NCBI RefSeq assembly: GCF_000227665.2 | Contig: NZ_CP007030.1 | Span: 1,674,001 to 1,738,000 of the forward strand | Reading direction: 5' to 3' | Length of the DNA stretch: 64,000 nucleotides | From: Thiomicrospira aerophila AL3 | GTDB lineage: Bacteria; Pseudomonadota; Gammaproteobacteria; Thiomicrospirales; Thiomicrospiraceae | Part shown: positions 54,493 to 64,000 of the stretch, in pieces | How positions within the stretch are numbered: position 1 is the first letter of the stretch | Layout: each line of letters starts with the position of its first letter | The notes under the pieces: generated by a model | Databases searched by the model: none | What the model saw: only the letters and a program-made list of their open reading frames with translations | Told to the model about the DNA's origin: nothing | Translations under genes and position numbers: made by a program

Positions 54493-54870
54493 CTATTTTG
54501 CTCCTAGTTTAGCTTTTTGCAAAAGCTTAGCTAAACCCAACATCACCCAAGCGGTGACGACTAGACTGACAAGGGTACTTATTACTAAGGCCACTAGAAT
54601 CGATAACCATTCTTCGCCGATACGGGTGAGATGCACCATCACCCCCACACCGGCAGGCACAAAAAACAATGACAAATAGCGCAAAAACTGCTGTGCAGGC
54701 TCCACTAAATACGGCGACCAGGCCTGGCGAAGCAATAAGGTCATTAACAACAAAAACATGCCAATCACAGGGCCCGGTACAGGCCAACCGAATGCCAATA
54801 CAATAAGCTCACCAATAAGCTGATAAACCAACAATACGGTTATTAACCCTAAAAAAGAAAATCCCACCAT
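54493..54870 (-). CDS. CidA/LrgA-family holin-like membrane protein
   Basis: A 125-residue protein with four hydrophobic helices and family residues YQLIGELIVLAFGWPVPGPVIGMFLLL and LRYLSLFFVPAGVGVM. Translationally adjacent to the LrgB-type gene. A perfect 8-bp inverted repeat just upstream may be an operator. Confidence 0.92.
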   Translation of the reverse strand: MVGFSFLGLITVLLVYQLIGELIVLAFGWPVPGPVIGMFLLLMTLLLRQAWSPYLVEPAQQFLRYLSLFFVPAGVGVMVHLTRIGEEWLSILVALVISTLVSLVVTAWVMLGLAKLLQKAKLGAK

Positions 54871-54878
54871 GACCTCGA

Positions 54879-54909
54879 TCGCTACAATGAATTCTGATTA
54901 GTGTAGCGA
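54879..54909. promoter_or_regulatory. Inverted repeat upstream of the cidA/lrgA-type gene
   Basis: TCGCTACA (54879–54886) and TGTAGCGA (54902–54909) are perfect 8-bp arms with a 15-base spacer, starting nine bases before the gene. LysR-type or other dimeric regulators bind such sites; the regulator is not in the window. The rest of the 54910–55166 gap holds nothing I can identify. Confidence 0.45.
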
Positions 54910-55166
54910 AAAGACTCAAAATTAAGCAAGAGAATATAATAGCAAGCGTTACGAATGCTTAACCGGATTAATTTAAAAATGAGCCATGTCTAAATAAATA
55001 TTAACGGGTAGATAGCCCGATAGCATTCTTGAATGAACACCCATCCTAAACTTATTGCTACATGCACCTAAATAATAAAAGCTCTCAACAACTACTAATC
55101 AGCGCTTAATTCGGATACCATCAATAACCATTCCATGTGATCACTAATTTACTATGAGTCAGTAAA

Positions 55167-56339
55167 ATGAACGCTAAACATCGCGCTAAAGCCGCTAAGC
55201 GCATTACCCTCATTGCTGCCGTCATTGATGGCGTTATAGGTTTCGCCAAAATCGTTACCGGAGTTCTAGTAAGCTCTGCGGCCTTAATTGCTGACGGCGT
55301 TCACTCCCTCTCCGACTTACTCACCGATGGCTTTGTTTATGTAGCAACACACTACGGCAGTCAACACCCAGACCACGACCATCCTTATGGACACGGTCGT
55401 ATTGAAACGCTTGCGACCTTATTCTTAGCGAGCATCTTAATTGTGGTTGCAGCCGCTATCGCACTAGCCAGTATTCATCGCCTGGTCAGTGCCACCGAGA
55501 TCCCACCACCGGGATACTGGGCCATGGCTGTTGCTGCGATTGCGCTCTTCGCCAAGGAATGGCTTTATCACATCACCATGCGTGTTGCCAAACGAATAAA
55601 CTCTAAACTTCTTGAAGCCAATGCTTGGCACTCTCGTACTGATGTATTTTCAACGGCTATTGTTTTAATTGCTTTGGTAGGGTCACAGTTCGGATACGGT
55701 TGGCTGGATACCCTTGCCGCCATTATTGTAGGCATCATGATTGGCAAAATTGGTATCAGCTTATTGTGGGATGCCAGCAAGGAGTTGGTCGATACCGCGC
55801 TACCCGAAAAGACACAACAAAAAATGCGCCGTACTGCGGCACACGTACCGGGTGTATTAGGTGTGCATGACCTCAGAACTCGCCAAGCGGCGGGACGAAC
55901 CATGGTCGATGTACATATTGTCGTATCGCCTCGAATTAGCATTTCCGAAGGCCATGAAATTGGCAATGAAGCCAGTCGACGACTACGTAAACAGTTTCCT
56001 GAAATCACCGACCTTACCTTTCATATCGATCCGGAAGATGATGCAGGCTTGGGCGACCCAAGCCTACAACCAGGCCTGCCTCTTCGCCCCGAAATTGAAA
56101 CGCTGCTAAAGATTCACTGGGAGAATCTTGCCATCAAGCCCTGGATCCTCGACTTCGACATTCATTACCTTTCAGGACAGGTCAACCTGGTTGTGCATGT
56201 AAATGAACACGCACCTTTTGATAATAAAACCATCCTAAACTCATTGCAAGACGCTGTTCGATCTATCGAATGGATCGCATCAGTAGAGATACTAAAACGC
56301 ATTGATATGCCGTTATCTAAGCGTTATCCGGACAATTAA
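55167..56339 (+). CDS. Cation diffusion facilitator (CDF) metal exporter
   Basis: A 390-residue membrane protein with six helices and metal-binding sites HSLSDLLTDGF (HxxxD type, helix 2) and WHSRTDVFSTAIV (HxxxD, helix 5), followed by a cytoplasmic domain (GVHDLRTRQAAGRTMVDVHIVV) and an additional ~80-residue C-terminal extension compared with FieF. The first loop has HPDHDHPYGHGRIE. The His/Asp set suggests Zn/Mn/Fe efflux; specificity is uncertain. It stands alone upstream of the tRNA gene. Confidence 0.92.
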   Translation: MNAKHRAKAAKRITLIAAVIDGVIGFAKIVTGVLVSSAALIADGVHSLSDLLTDGFVYVATHYGSQHPDHDHPYGHGRIETLATLFLASILIVVAAAIALASIHRLVSATEIPPPGYWAMAVAAIALFAKEWLYHITMRVAKRINSKLLEANAWHSRTDVFSTAIVLIALVGSQFGYGWLDTLAAIIVGIMIGKIGISLLWDASKELVDTALPEKTQQKMRRTAAHVPGVLGVHDLRTRQAAGRTMVDVHIVVSPRISISEGHEIGNEASRRLRKQFPEITDLTFHIDPEDDAGLGDPSLQPGLPLRPEIETLLKIHWENLAIKPWILDFDIHYLSGQVNLVVHVNEHAPFDNKTILNSLQDAVRSIEWIASVEILKRIDMPLSKRYPDN

Positions 56340-56398
56340 CAAGCTGACAGAACTCAATTCTATAGAAGCTTAACATTATGAAATTTAAGGGATTTAAA

Positions 56399-56475
56399 TG
56401 GTGGGCCTCCCCGGGCTCGAACCGGGGACCTAACGATTATGAGTCGTGTGCTCTAACCAACTGAGCTAGAGGCCC
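56399..56475 (-). tRNA. tRNA with anticodon CAT, probably tRNA-Ile2
   Basis: A 77-base cloverleaf including encoded CCA: acceptor GGGCCTC/GAGGCCC, D-arm AGCTCAGTTGGTTAGAGC, anticodon arm ACGA-CTCATAA-TCGT, T-arm CCCGG-GTTCGAG-CCGGG approximately. Anticodon CAT is shared by Met and by lysidine-modified Ile2 tRNAs. The ACGAC/TCGT anticodon stem resembles Ile2 (GCGAC/TCGC in E. coli) more than elongator Met. It is not an initiator, which would have three G-C pairs at the anticodon stem base. Confidence 0.9.
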
Positions 56476-56569
56476 TAAAAGGATTGGATTGATCGTGCCT
56501 TCATTATGCTTGATGCAAAATGAAGGCGTATTATAGCGGCTTTATCTTGAAATACCAATGATCTCGCAA

Positions 56570-58357
<1,788 letters not shown>

Positions 58358-58441
58358 GTTTGCCTCAAAAATAACGATAAAAGGGGTCTACCATAGTCTG
58401 TTGACGCAGCCACGCACGGACGCCTTAAAAAATGGTTCAAT

Positions 58442-58450
58442 ATTATAACA
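58442..58450 (-). promoter_or_regulatory. Candidate extended −10 promoter of rpoD
   Basis: Minus-strand TGTTATAAT, a perfect TATAAT (58442–58447) preceded by TGT, lies about 85 bases upstream of rpoD in the 166-base gap after dnaG. No convincing −35 is seen. Confidence 0.45.
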
Positions 58451-58523
58451 AAAACACCTGGCGTTTGCTTAAGCTAGCACCAGAATGTTAAACAATTACA
58501 CATACTTAACTAACAAGGCTGAC

Positions 58524-60371
58524 TTAATGTCGGCTGTTGTTTTTTCGCTCCGCCAAAAACGCTTGCAAAGCGCTCAATGTTTCACCTTGGTGCACTTGGC
58601 TCTTAAGCAAGGCTTTTTCTAACTCGTCAGCCAAACGTATTGCCGTACTTTCAAACATAGCACTCACTTCTTCATCAGAATCAGGTATTGGCTGTGACTG
58701 AATATAATCAATCTCTGCGGCATAATGTTGGTTAAAACGCTCAAACGCTGAGTGCTGCTGCTCAAGTGGTAATTGATGACAACGCAGTAAAGCCAATAAA
58801 ATTTTGGCATCGTGATGCTGACTCATTGCAAGCATAGGCTCTAATAAGGGTGCAAGATCAAACGCCCAACTCGGCTTTATAAGCAAAATTCGCACCAAAT
58901 ATTTGGCTAGTGACATATTCTGCTTCCGAATTGTCCGCGCATTTCTGGCACTATTTACACTGGATCGAGGCTGACCTAAACTGGGCTGGCCTGCTGTGTT
59001 ATTCGCGCCAACACCTTGACCTGCCTGCCCACCTGCATAACCCGTTCTGACACCAAGCTGCCGCTCCAAACGCCAAGTCGGCAAATTAACCTGTGACGCT
59101 AACAACTCTATTAGCAGATATTGGTAAAGACCCGTAGCCCGCAAAATATAAGGCTGAGCTAGGGCAACCAACTGTTGCCGACCTTCAGGGTACGCCGTCG
59201 AAACACTGAGCTTATTCAGCAAATGCTGTAACCAAAAATCCGACAAGGGCATAGCTTGATTAACCAACGCACGAAAGCCTTCAGCCCCCAACTTCCGCAC
59301 CGCCGAATCGGGATCCTCACCCTGATCTAAAAACAAAAACTTGACCGAGCGCTGCCCACCAATAAGGGGCAAGACTAATTCCAACGCCTTCCAAGCAGCA
59401 TTTAAACCCGCCCGATCGCCATCAAAGCAAAACACCAACTCATCAACTTGACGAAACAACAGTTGGCAATGAGACTCTGTAATAGCAGTGCCAAGGGTTG
59501 CTACGGCATTATTAACACCATGCTGTGCCAAAGCCACCACATCCATATAACCCTCAACCACAATCAAATAGTCGGATTGATCACGACTTTGCCGCCACTC
59601 ATAAAGTCCATATAAGGTATCACTTTTATGGAAGATCGGACTTTCCGGCGAATTCAAATACTTTGGCTGTTCTTCAGCACTCAACACGCGACCGCCAAAC
59701 GCAATGACCTGGCCCTTACCGTTACGAATTGGAAACATTATTCGGTGGCGAAAACGATCATAGGTTTTGCCCGAATCGTTTACAACCAATAAACCCAACT
59801 CAACAAGCTGTGCGGTTAAACGCGCATCAGCCTGCAAGCCCTTTATTAACGCATCCCAGCCTGGCGGGGCAAATCCAATAATAAAACGCTTGGCGACTTC
59901 CGGTGTTAAACCACGTTGACGTAAATAGGTTTTTGCTTGCGCGGCATCACTATGATCGCGAAGCTGAGCGCGGTAAAATTTTGCCGCCGCATGGGATACA
60001 TCATACAAGTCACGCTCACGCTCAATTCGTTGTTGCTGGACTTTCTGCTGCTCCTTGGAGAGCTTTTGACGCGGCACAGTCATACCCACCTGCTGAGCCA
60101 ACACCTCTACCGCTTCAATAAAACTTAAACCGTCGTGCTCAACCAAAAAAGAAATGGCATCACCATGCGCACCACACCCAAAACAATGGTAATACTGTTT
60201 GTTCGGATTAACGGTAAAAGAAGGTGTTTTTTCTTGATGAAAAGGACAGCAGGCTTTGTAGGTTGCACCCGCCTTTTTTAACGGAACCCGTGCATTGATC
60301 ACATCGACAAGATTAACACGAGCCAGCAGTTGATCAATAAAATCGCGCGGTATTACCCCTTGAATTTGCAT
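58524..60371 (-). CDS. dnaG: DNA primase
   Basis: A 615-residue replication primase. The zinc-binding domain has CPFHQEKTPSF and YHCFGCGAHGD (ligands Cys42, His45, Cys63, Cys66). The TOPRIM core has VVEGYMDVVALAQHG and FCFDGDRAGLNAAWKAL. The C-terminal helicase-interaction domain follows after a short Gly/Gln-rich linker (about 445–475). It lies between yqeY and rpoD, with an intrinsic terminator in its leader. Confidence 0.98.
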   Translation of the reverse strand: MQIQGVIPRDFIDQLLARVNLVDVINARVPLKKAGATYKACCPFHQEKTPSFTVNPNKQYYHCFGCGAHGDAISFLVEHDGLSFIEAVEVLAQQVGMTVPRQKLSKEQQKVQQQRIERERDLYDVSHAAAKFYRAQLRDHSDAAQAKTYLRQRGLTPEVAKRFIIGFAPPGWDALIKGLQADARLTAQLVELGLLVVNDSGKTYDRFRHRIMFPIRNGKGQVIAFGGRVLSAEEQPKYLNSPESPIFHKSDTLYGLYEWRQSRDQSDYLIVVEGYMDVVALAQHGVNNAVATLGTAITESHCQLLFRQVDELVFCFDGDRAGLNAAWKALELVLPLIGGQRSVKFLFLDQGEDPDSAVRKLGAEGFRALVNQAMPLSDFWLQHLLNKLSVSTAYPEGRQQLVALAQPYILRATGLYQYLLIELLASQVNLPTWRLERQLGVRTGYAGGQAGQGVGANNTAGQPSLGQPRSSVNSARNARTIRKQNMSLAKYLVRILLIKPSWAFDLAPLLEPMLAMSQHHDAKILLALLRCHQLPLEQQHSAFERFNQHYAAEIDYIQSQPIPDSDEEVSAMFESTAIRLADELEKALLKSQVHQGETLSALQAFLAERKNNSRH

Positions 60372-60394
60372 TGATCACTCCTTTTGCCCTGATA

Positions 60395-60420
60395 ACGAAA
60401 AAACCTGCTGACGCAGGTTT
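60395..60420 (-). terminator. Intrinsic terminator between yqeY and dnaG
   Basis: Minus-strand AAACCTGC, loop GTCA, GCAGGTTT with following T's. In E. coli a comparable terminator upstream of dnaG limits primase relative to S21; the position suggests the same attenuation here. Confidence 0.8.
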
Positions 60421-60446
60421 CTTACGATTACAGGCTTTGTAACGAT

Positions 60447-60890
60447 CTATCCAAGCTTTGCTTTAATCTGCTGGCTAACTAGCGCCATATCAGCTCGGCC
60501 TTGCATTTGCGGTTTTAATAAAGCCATCACTTTGCCCATATCTTGCATTCCACTTGGGCTAACTTCATTAAATGCCTGGTCGATCATGCTTGCAATGTCA
60601 GCCTCACTCAACGGCTGCGGCATGAAATCTTGAATCACCGCCATCTCAGCCGCTTCGTTTTCAGCTAAATCCTCGCGACCCGCTGCTTCAAACTGTGCAA
60701 TCGATTCTTTTCGTTGCTTAAGCGCTTTGTCTAGGACGGCAAGAATTTGCTCATCATTCAAGGTAGTTTGCTGGTCAACTTCTTGTTGTTTGATGGCGGC
60801 AAGCAAGGTTCTGACAACTAACAAACGTGACTTTTCGCCTGCTTTCATGCAGCGCTTCATTTCATCTGTTAGCTTGGCTTTGTAATCCAT
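60447..60890 (-). CDS. yqeY: YqeY/GatB-domain protein
   Basis: A 147-residue protein of the YqeY family, similar to the C-terminal tRNA-binding domain of GatB. MDYKAKLTDEMKRCMKAGEKSRLLVVRTLLAAIKQ and DMGKVMALLKPQMQGRADM are characteristic. Role unclear, possibly tRNA-dependent amidation or translation. It is inserted between rpsU and dnaG, the order found in many non-enteric Proteobacteria. Confidence 0.93.
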   Translation of the reverse strand: MDYKAKLTDEMKRCMKAGEKSRLLVVRTLLAAIKQQEVDQQTTLNDEQILAVLDKALKQRKESIAQFEAAGREDLAENEAAEMAVIQDFMPQPLSEADIASMIDQAFNEVSPSGMQDMGKVMALLKPQMQGRADMALVSQQIKAKLG

Positions 60891-60892
60891 AA

Positions 60893-61111
60893 TTAAAACG
60901 GACGACCATTAAGGCGACGGCGCTCACGCGACAGACGCTTAGCAAGACGCTTGACTGCTGCTGCCTTCATGCGCTTTTTAGCCCAGGTTGGCTTTTCATA
61001 GTATTCACGCTTACGTGATTCAGTTAACACACCTGCTTTTTCACAAGCGCGCTTAAAACGACGTAGTGCCACGTCAAAGGGTTCTGTATCTCTAACTTTT
61101 ACAATTGGCAT
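60893..61111 (-). CDS. rpsU: 30S ribosomal protein S21
   Basis: A 72-residue highly basic protein: [29 protein letters not shown] and the Arg/Lys-rich C-terminus ([15 protein letters not shown]). First gene of the rpsU–yqeY–dnaG–rpoD cluster, with two bases before yqeY. Confidence 0.98.
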   Translation of the reverse strand: MPIVKVRDTEPFDVALRRFKRACEKAGVLTESRKREYYEKPTWAKKRMKAAAVKRLAKRLSRERRRLNGRPF

Positions 61112-61182
61112 AAAGCTTCTTCTTTAAATTAAATAGGAAATTCTGGAAACATGACTGAGGTCAGTCAATATTAAAGTGCAAG

Positions 61183-61211
61183 ATTATAATTTTGCCCACG
61201 ACTATTTGCAA
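61183..61211 (-). promoter_or_regulatory. Sigma-70 promoter of the rpsU cluster
   Basis: Minus-strand TTGCAA (61206–61211) and TATAAT (61183–61188) with a 17-base spacer, about 70 bases upstream of rpsU and divergent from tsaD. Confidence 0.7.
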
Positions 61212-61289
61212 ATAAATTTGTTAAAATCTTGCTAAAAATATTCACCCGCGGCATAAACTGCATAAAAGCAAGGGATAAAAGGACCGAGT

Positions 61290-62360
61290 ATGACAAGCTC
61301 TTTAACTGTTTTAGGCATTGAAAGCTCTTGCGATGAATCGGCTGTTGCCATTTATGACACATCAGCAGGCCTGCTAGGCCACCATTTATTTAGTCAAATC
61401 GAGTTACATCAAGTCTATGGCGGCGTTGTGCCCGAATTAGCTTCCCGTGACCATATTCGGAAAATCATTCCCCTCATTAAACAACTCCTTAATGAAGTAG
61501 GCGAACAACAAAACCAAGCTGTCAAAATTGATGCCATCGCTTACACCCAAGGCCCAGGACTCATGGGGGCACTCCTGACAGGCTCGGCGATAGCAAGCAG
61601 CCTTGCCTATGCTTGGAAAGTTCCTGCTCTGGGTGTTCACCATATGGAGGGCCACCTATTAGCGCCCATGCTGGAACCAAACCCACCCGCCTTTCCATTT
61701 ATTGCGCTCCTAATCTCAGGCGGGCACAGTCAAATTATTCGCGTTGACAATATCGGTCAGTACGAATTACTTGGCGATACGCTTGACGATGCCGCCGGCG
61801 AAGCCTTCGACAAAACAGCAAAAATGCTGGGTTTGGGCTATCCCGGCGGTCCGATTGTATCGAAATTTGCCCTGAGCGGCGACCCGAACCGTTATCAATT
61901 TCCGCGTCCTATGCTCGATCGACCGGGTTTAGATATGAGCTTTAGCGGCTTAAAAACCTTTAGCCTTAACACCTGGCAAAACGCCGTTAAACAAGGGGAT
62001 GATAATGATCAAACACGCGCCGATATCTGCCGAGCCTTTGAACTGGCTGTTGCCGAAACCCTCACCGTAAAGTGCAAACGCGCCCTTATTGCAACAGGTA
62101 TGAATCGGTTGGTGGTATCGGGTGGAGTCAGCGCAAATCGTGCTATCCGTGCCAGCCTAACTGAACTCATGGCACAACGCGGTGGCGAAGCTTTTTTTCC
62201 CCGACTCGAGTTTTGTACCGACAACGCGGCGATGATTGCGTTTGCCGGTGCCATGCGTTTGCAAGCGGGTCAACAGAACCCATCACTCAATTTTTCAGCC
62301 AAAGCGCGCTGGCCGCTTGACCAGCTTGAATCACCTATGCCAACTAGGGCGAACGCTTAA
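61290..62360 (+). CDS. tsaD: tRNA N6-threonylcarbamoyladenosine transferase
   Basis: A 356-residue ASKHA-fold enzyme (Gcp/YgjD) that completes t6A37 in ANN-decoding tRNAs with TsaB and Tsa[16 protein letters not shown] is the phosphate loop, [11 protein letters not shown] carries the metal-binding HxxxH, and [16 protein letters not shown] and [13 protein letters not shown] are conserved. The start is an ATG at 61290. Its 3' end overlaps the convergent plsY by 17 bases. Divergence from rpsU is the common proteobacterial order. Confidence 0.97.
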   Translation: MTSSLTVLGIESSCDESAVAIYDTSAGLLGHHLFSQIELHQVYGGVVPELASRDHIRKIIPLIKQLLNEVGEQQNQAVKIDAIAYTQGPGLMGALLTGSAIASSLAYAWKVPALGVHHMEGHLLAPMLEPNPPAFPFIALLISGGHSQIIRVDNIGQYELLGDTLDDAAGEAFDKTAKMLGLGYPGGPIVSKFALSGDPNRYQFPRPMLDRPGLDMSFSGLKTFSLNTWQNAVKQGDDNDQTRADICRAFELAVAETLTVKCKRALIATGMNRLVVSGGVSANRAIRASLTELMAQRGGEAFFPRLEFCTDNAAMIAFAGAMRLQAGQQNPSLNFSAKARWPLDQLESPMPTRANA

Positions 62361-62946
62361 AGGTTTCTTCACCACGAACCAAGCGACCAATATTACTGCG
62401 ATGACGCCAGAATAATAACAAGGTCATCGCAAGCGTTAGCCAAACCCAGCTTAGCTCACCGGTTAAAAAGTAAAGATAAACCGGAGCAAGCAGGCTGGCA
62501 ATCAGCGCCGAAAGCGACGAAATCTTCAACCCCTTGGCGATAAATAACCAGGTTGCCGCCACCAGCAGGCCTGCCCAAAAATGCACCGCAAGCATCACCC
62601 CAATAAAGGTGGCGACACCCTTGCCACCTTTAAACTGGAAAAACACCGGGTACAAATGCCCCAAAAATGCCGCCACCCCAACCAATATCACCCATAAAGG
62701 TTCAAAGCCTAACGCATGGGCTAACAGCACGGGCACCACCCCTTTAAGCATATCACCCGCAAGCGTTATCCCTGCGGCACGCTTACCTTTTTCACCACCA
62801 ATGCGTAATACATTCGTTGCACCCGGATTGCCCGAGCCCGCTTCTCGTGGATCACCCAACCCCATAATGCGACACACAATAATGGCGCTTGAAACCGAGC
62901 CCAATAAATAAGCTGCTACCAATAGCAAGCCAAAAATTACTTCCAC
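62344..62946 (-). CDS. plsY: Glycerol-3-phosphate acyltransferase PlsY
   Basis: A 200-residue membrane enzyme with five helices that acylates glycerol-3-phosphate using acyl-phosphate, the first step of phospholipid synthesis. The three family motifs are visible: [12 protein letters not shown], the middle loop [17 protein letters not shown], and the C-terminal [15 protein letters not shown]. It neighbours tsaD (convergent) and folB (divergent), as in E. coli ygjD–ygiH–folB. Confidence 0.96.
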   Translation of the reverse strand: MEVIFGLLLVAAYLLGSVSSAIIVCRIMGLGDPREAGSGNPGATNVLRIGGEKGKRAAGITLAGDMLKGVVPVLLAHALGFEPLWVILVGVAAFLGHLYPVFFQFKGGKGVATFIGVMLAVHFWAGLLVAATWLFIAKGLKISSLSALIASLLAPVYLYFLTGELSWVWLTLAMTLLLFWRHRSNIGRLVRGEETFKRSP

Positions 62947-62991
62947 AACGCCTCCGATATTCGATAAACTGCGCGCTATTATAGCTTTTTA

Positions 62992-63387
62992 ATGAAAAAA
63001 TTATTAAACATGAACAGGTCATCACCGCCTTCAGATTTCATCTTCATCGATAACCTTCGCATCAACACCCTAATAGGCATCCATGCTTGGGAACAGGTTC
63101 AACCCCAACCTTTGGTGTTCAGCTTAAAGCTCTATTGTGACTTTACGCCGGTTTTTAATTCCGCCCAACTAGAGGATTCGATTGATTATGCAGCCGTCGC
63201 CAGCACCATCGAACTGCACTGCCAAGCTAAAGCGCATCGACTGATTGAAACACTAGCGCACGATATTCTTACCCGCCTGCTGAACGACTTTCCGTTAATC
63301 CAAGGGATCGAACTTACCCTTGCCAAACCTCATGCAGTGGCCGCCAGCCAACAAGTTGGCTTACAAGTCACCCGTTGGCGTACATAA
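62992..63387 (+). CDS. folB: Dihydroneopterin aldolase
   Basis: A 131-residue enzyme (about 12 longer than usual at the N-terminus) that cleaves dihydroneopterin in folate synthesis. IFIDNLRINTLIGIHAWEQ has the conserved Glu, DSIDYAAVAS the Tyr, and LTLAKPHAV the Lys. A −10-like TATTAT at about 62977 leaves almost no leader for the ATG at 62992, so the ATG at 63010 may be the real start. Confidence 0.92.
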   Translation: MKKLLNMNRSSPPSDFIFIDNLRINTLIGIHAWEQVQPQPLVFSLKLYCDFTPVFNSAQLEDSIDYAAVASTIELHCQAKAHRLIETLAHDILTRLLNDFPLIQGIELTLAKPHAVAASQQVGLQVTRWRT

Positions 63388-63392
63388 ATTAA

Positions 63393-64000
63393 ATGAAATC
63401 AACCATGAATGGACTTCCCACACCCGATAGCGATGCGCTCACTTTAAGCAACGAGTTGACCCAGTATATTCGTCGCCGAATTCAACGACACGGCAATCCA
63501 TCCTTTGCCAATTTTATGCAGATGGCCCTTTATACGCCATCACTGGGTTACTATGCTAACGGCTTACCCAAAATTGGAGCCGGTGGGGACTTTACCACAG
63601 CACCGGAAATAAGTCCGATCTTCTCAAAATGCCTCGCTAACCAGGCCTGGCAAGTGTTAAATCAAATGAACGATGGCCATATTCTGGAGTTTGGTGCGGG
63701 ACGAGGCACCATGGCTAAAGATATCCTGCTTCATCTAGCCGACCATGCAGACCAGTTTAACCACTACTACATACTAGAAGTCAGTGCCGCACTAAGAGCG
63801 CAGCAAACCGAGACACTTAGCAGCCTGCCTGAAAAGCTGCGTAATAAAGTCATTTGGCTTGACCAACTTCCTAAGCAACCCTTTAATGGTGTTATCTTGG
63901 CGAATGAGGTACTCGATGCCATGCCTGTTGAACGCATTCGACTTGAACCTGATCAACAACTCCAAGCCTTTGTGAGCTGGGATGATGCGCAACAACACTT
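63393..64000 (+). CDS. MidA/NDUFAF7-type SAM-dependent methyltransferase (partial, 5' part)
   Basis: An open frame from ATG 63393 (or 63405) to the window end, about 202 residues visible. LTQYIRRRIQRHGNPSFANFMQMALYTPSLGYYAN then GGDFTTAPEISPIFSKCLA and ILEFGAGRGTMAKDIL are the signature of the COG1565/DUF185 family, whose eukaryotic member NDUFAF7 methylates an arginine of complex I. The bacterial substrate is unknown. It starts five bases after folB, so co-transcription is likely. Confidence 0.9.
   Translation, partial: MKSTMNGLPTPDSDALTLSNELTQYIRRRIQRHGNPSFANFMQMALYTPSLGYYANGLPKIGAGGDFTTAPEISPIFSKCLANQAWQVLNQMNDGHILEFGAGRGTMAKDILLHLADHADQFNHYYILEVSAALRAQQTETLSSLPEKLRNKVIWLDQLPKQPFNGVILANEVLDAMPVERIRLEPDQQLQAFVSWDDAQQH

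Overview
This is a 64 kb stretch of a moderately AT-rich (mid-40s % GC by eye) gammaproteobacterial chromosome. The evidence is an E. coli-like gene order in several blocks (rpsU–yqeY–dnaG–rpoD, the mraZ-led division/cell-wall cluster, rsmI facing lpoA–yraN, kdsD–waaA), an outer-membrane/LPS gene set, and gammaproteobacterial tRNAs and RNase P RNA. The proteobacterial GshA type, an ArsR repressor with persulfide-sensor cysteine spacing and the general protein style point loosely to the Thiomicrospira/Hydrogenovibrio (Piscirickettsiaceae) neighbourhood. That placement is inference.

Layout. 1–1642: end of kdsD and waaA (Kdo supply and transfer to lipid A). 1715–4204: three consecutive prepilin-like secreted/membrane proteins that share a Cys-Pro motif. 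4207–8280: lactate-permease-type transporter, purE–purK, a thioredoxin-fold protein. 8307–15225: a DUF389 membrane protein, then metK behind a SAM-II-like riboswitch, metF, rsmE and an AAA/PD-(D/E)XK protein. 15314–33169: an accessory island with a cytochrome P450 carrying an extra acyltransferase-like N-terminus, two giant TpsA exoproteins with an identical N-terminal third-of-a-kilo-residue module, their TpsB transporter, and a divergent response regulator/histidine kinase pair. 33211–37230: gshA, yihY-like gene, ctpA, an ArsR regulator and tRNA-Arg(CCT). 37235–49606 (minus strand): murG, ftsW, murD, mraY, murF, murE, ftsI, ftsL, ftsZ, rsmH, mraZ read from left to right. ftsZ sits between rsmH and ftsL, which is not its usual place. 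49960–50351: RNase P RNA. 50384–56339: rsmI, lpoA, yraN, dps, lrgB/cidA-type pair, a CDF metal exporter. 56399–61111: tRNA(CAT) and the macromolecular-synthesis operon. 61290–64000: tsaD, plsY, folB and the start of a MidA-type methyltransferase.

The most striking genome-scale signal is a highly iterated palindrome, CAGGCCTG, usually extended to SCAGGCCTGS. I counted about 41 exact copies by eye where about one is expected by chance. It occurs in all coding frames and in intergenic DNA, analogous to HIP1 of cyanobacteria. Other points of interest are the metK SAM-II-type leader with a mutually exclusive hairpin and a potential anti-Shine-Dalgarno, four phased MraZ operators at the mraZ promoter, paired 10-bp repeats placed identically upstream of tpsB and one tpsA (candidate sites for the adjacent response regulator), and the P450 fusion.

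Motifs and spacings were read by eye. No alignment, folding or database search was run.
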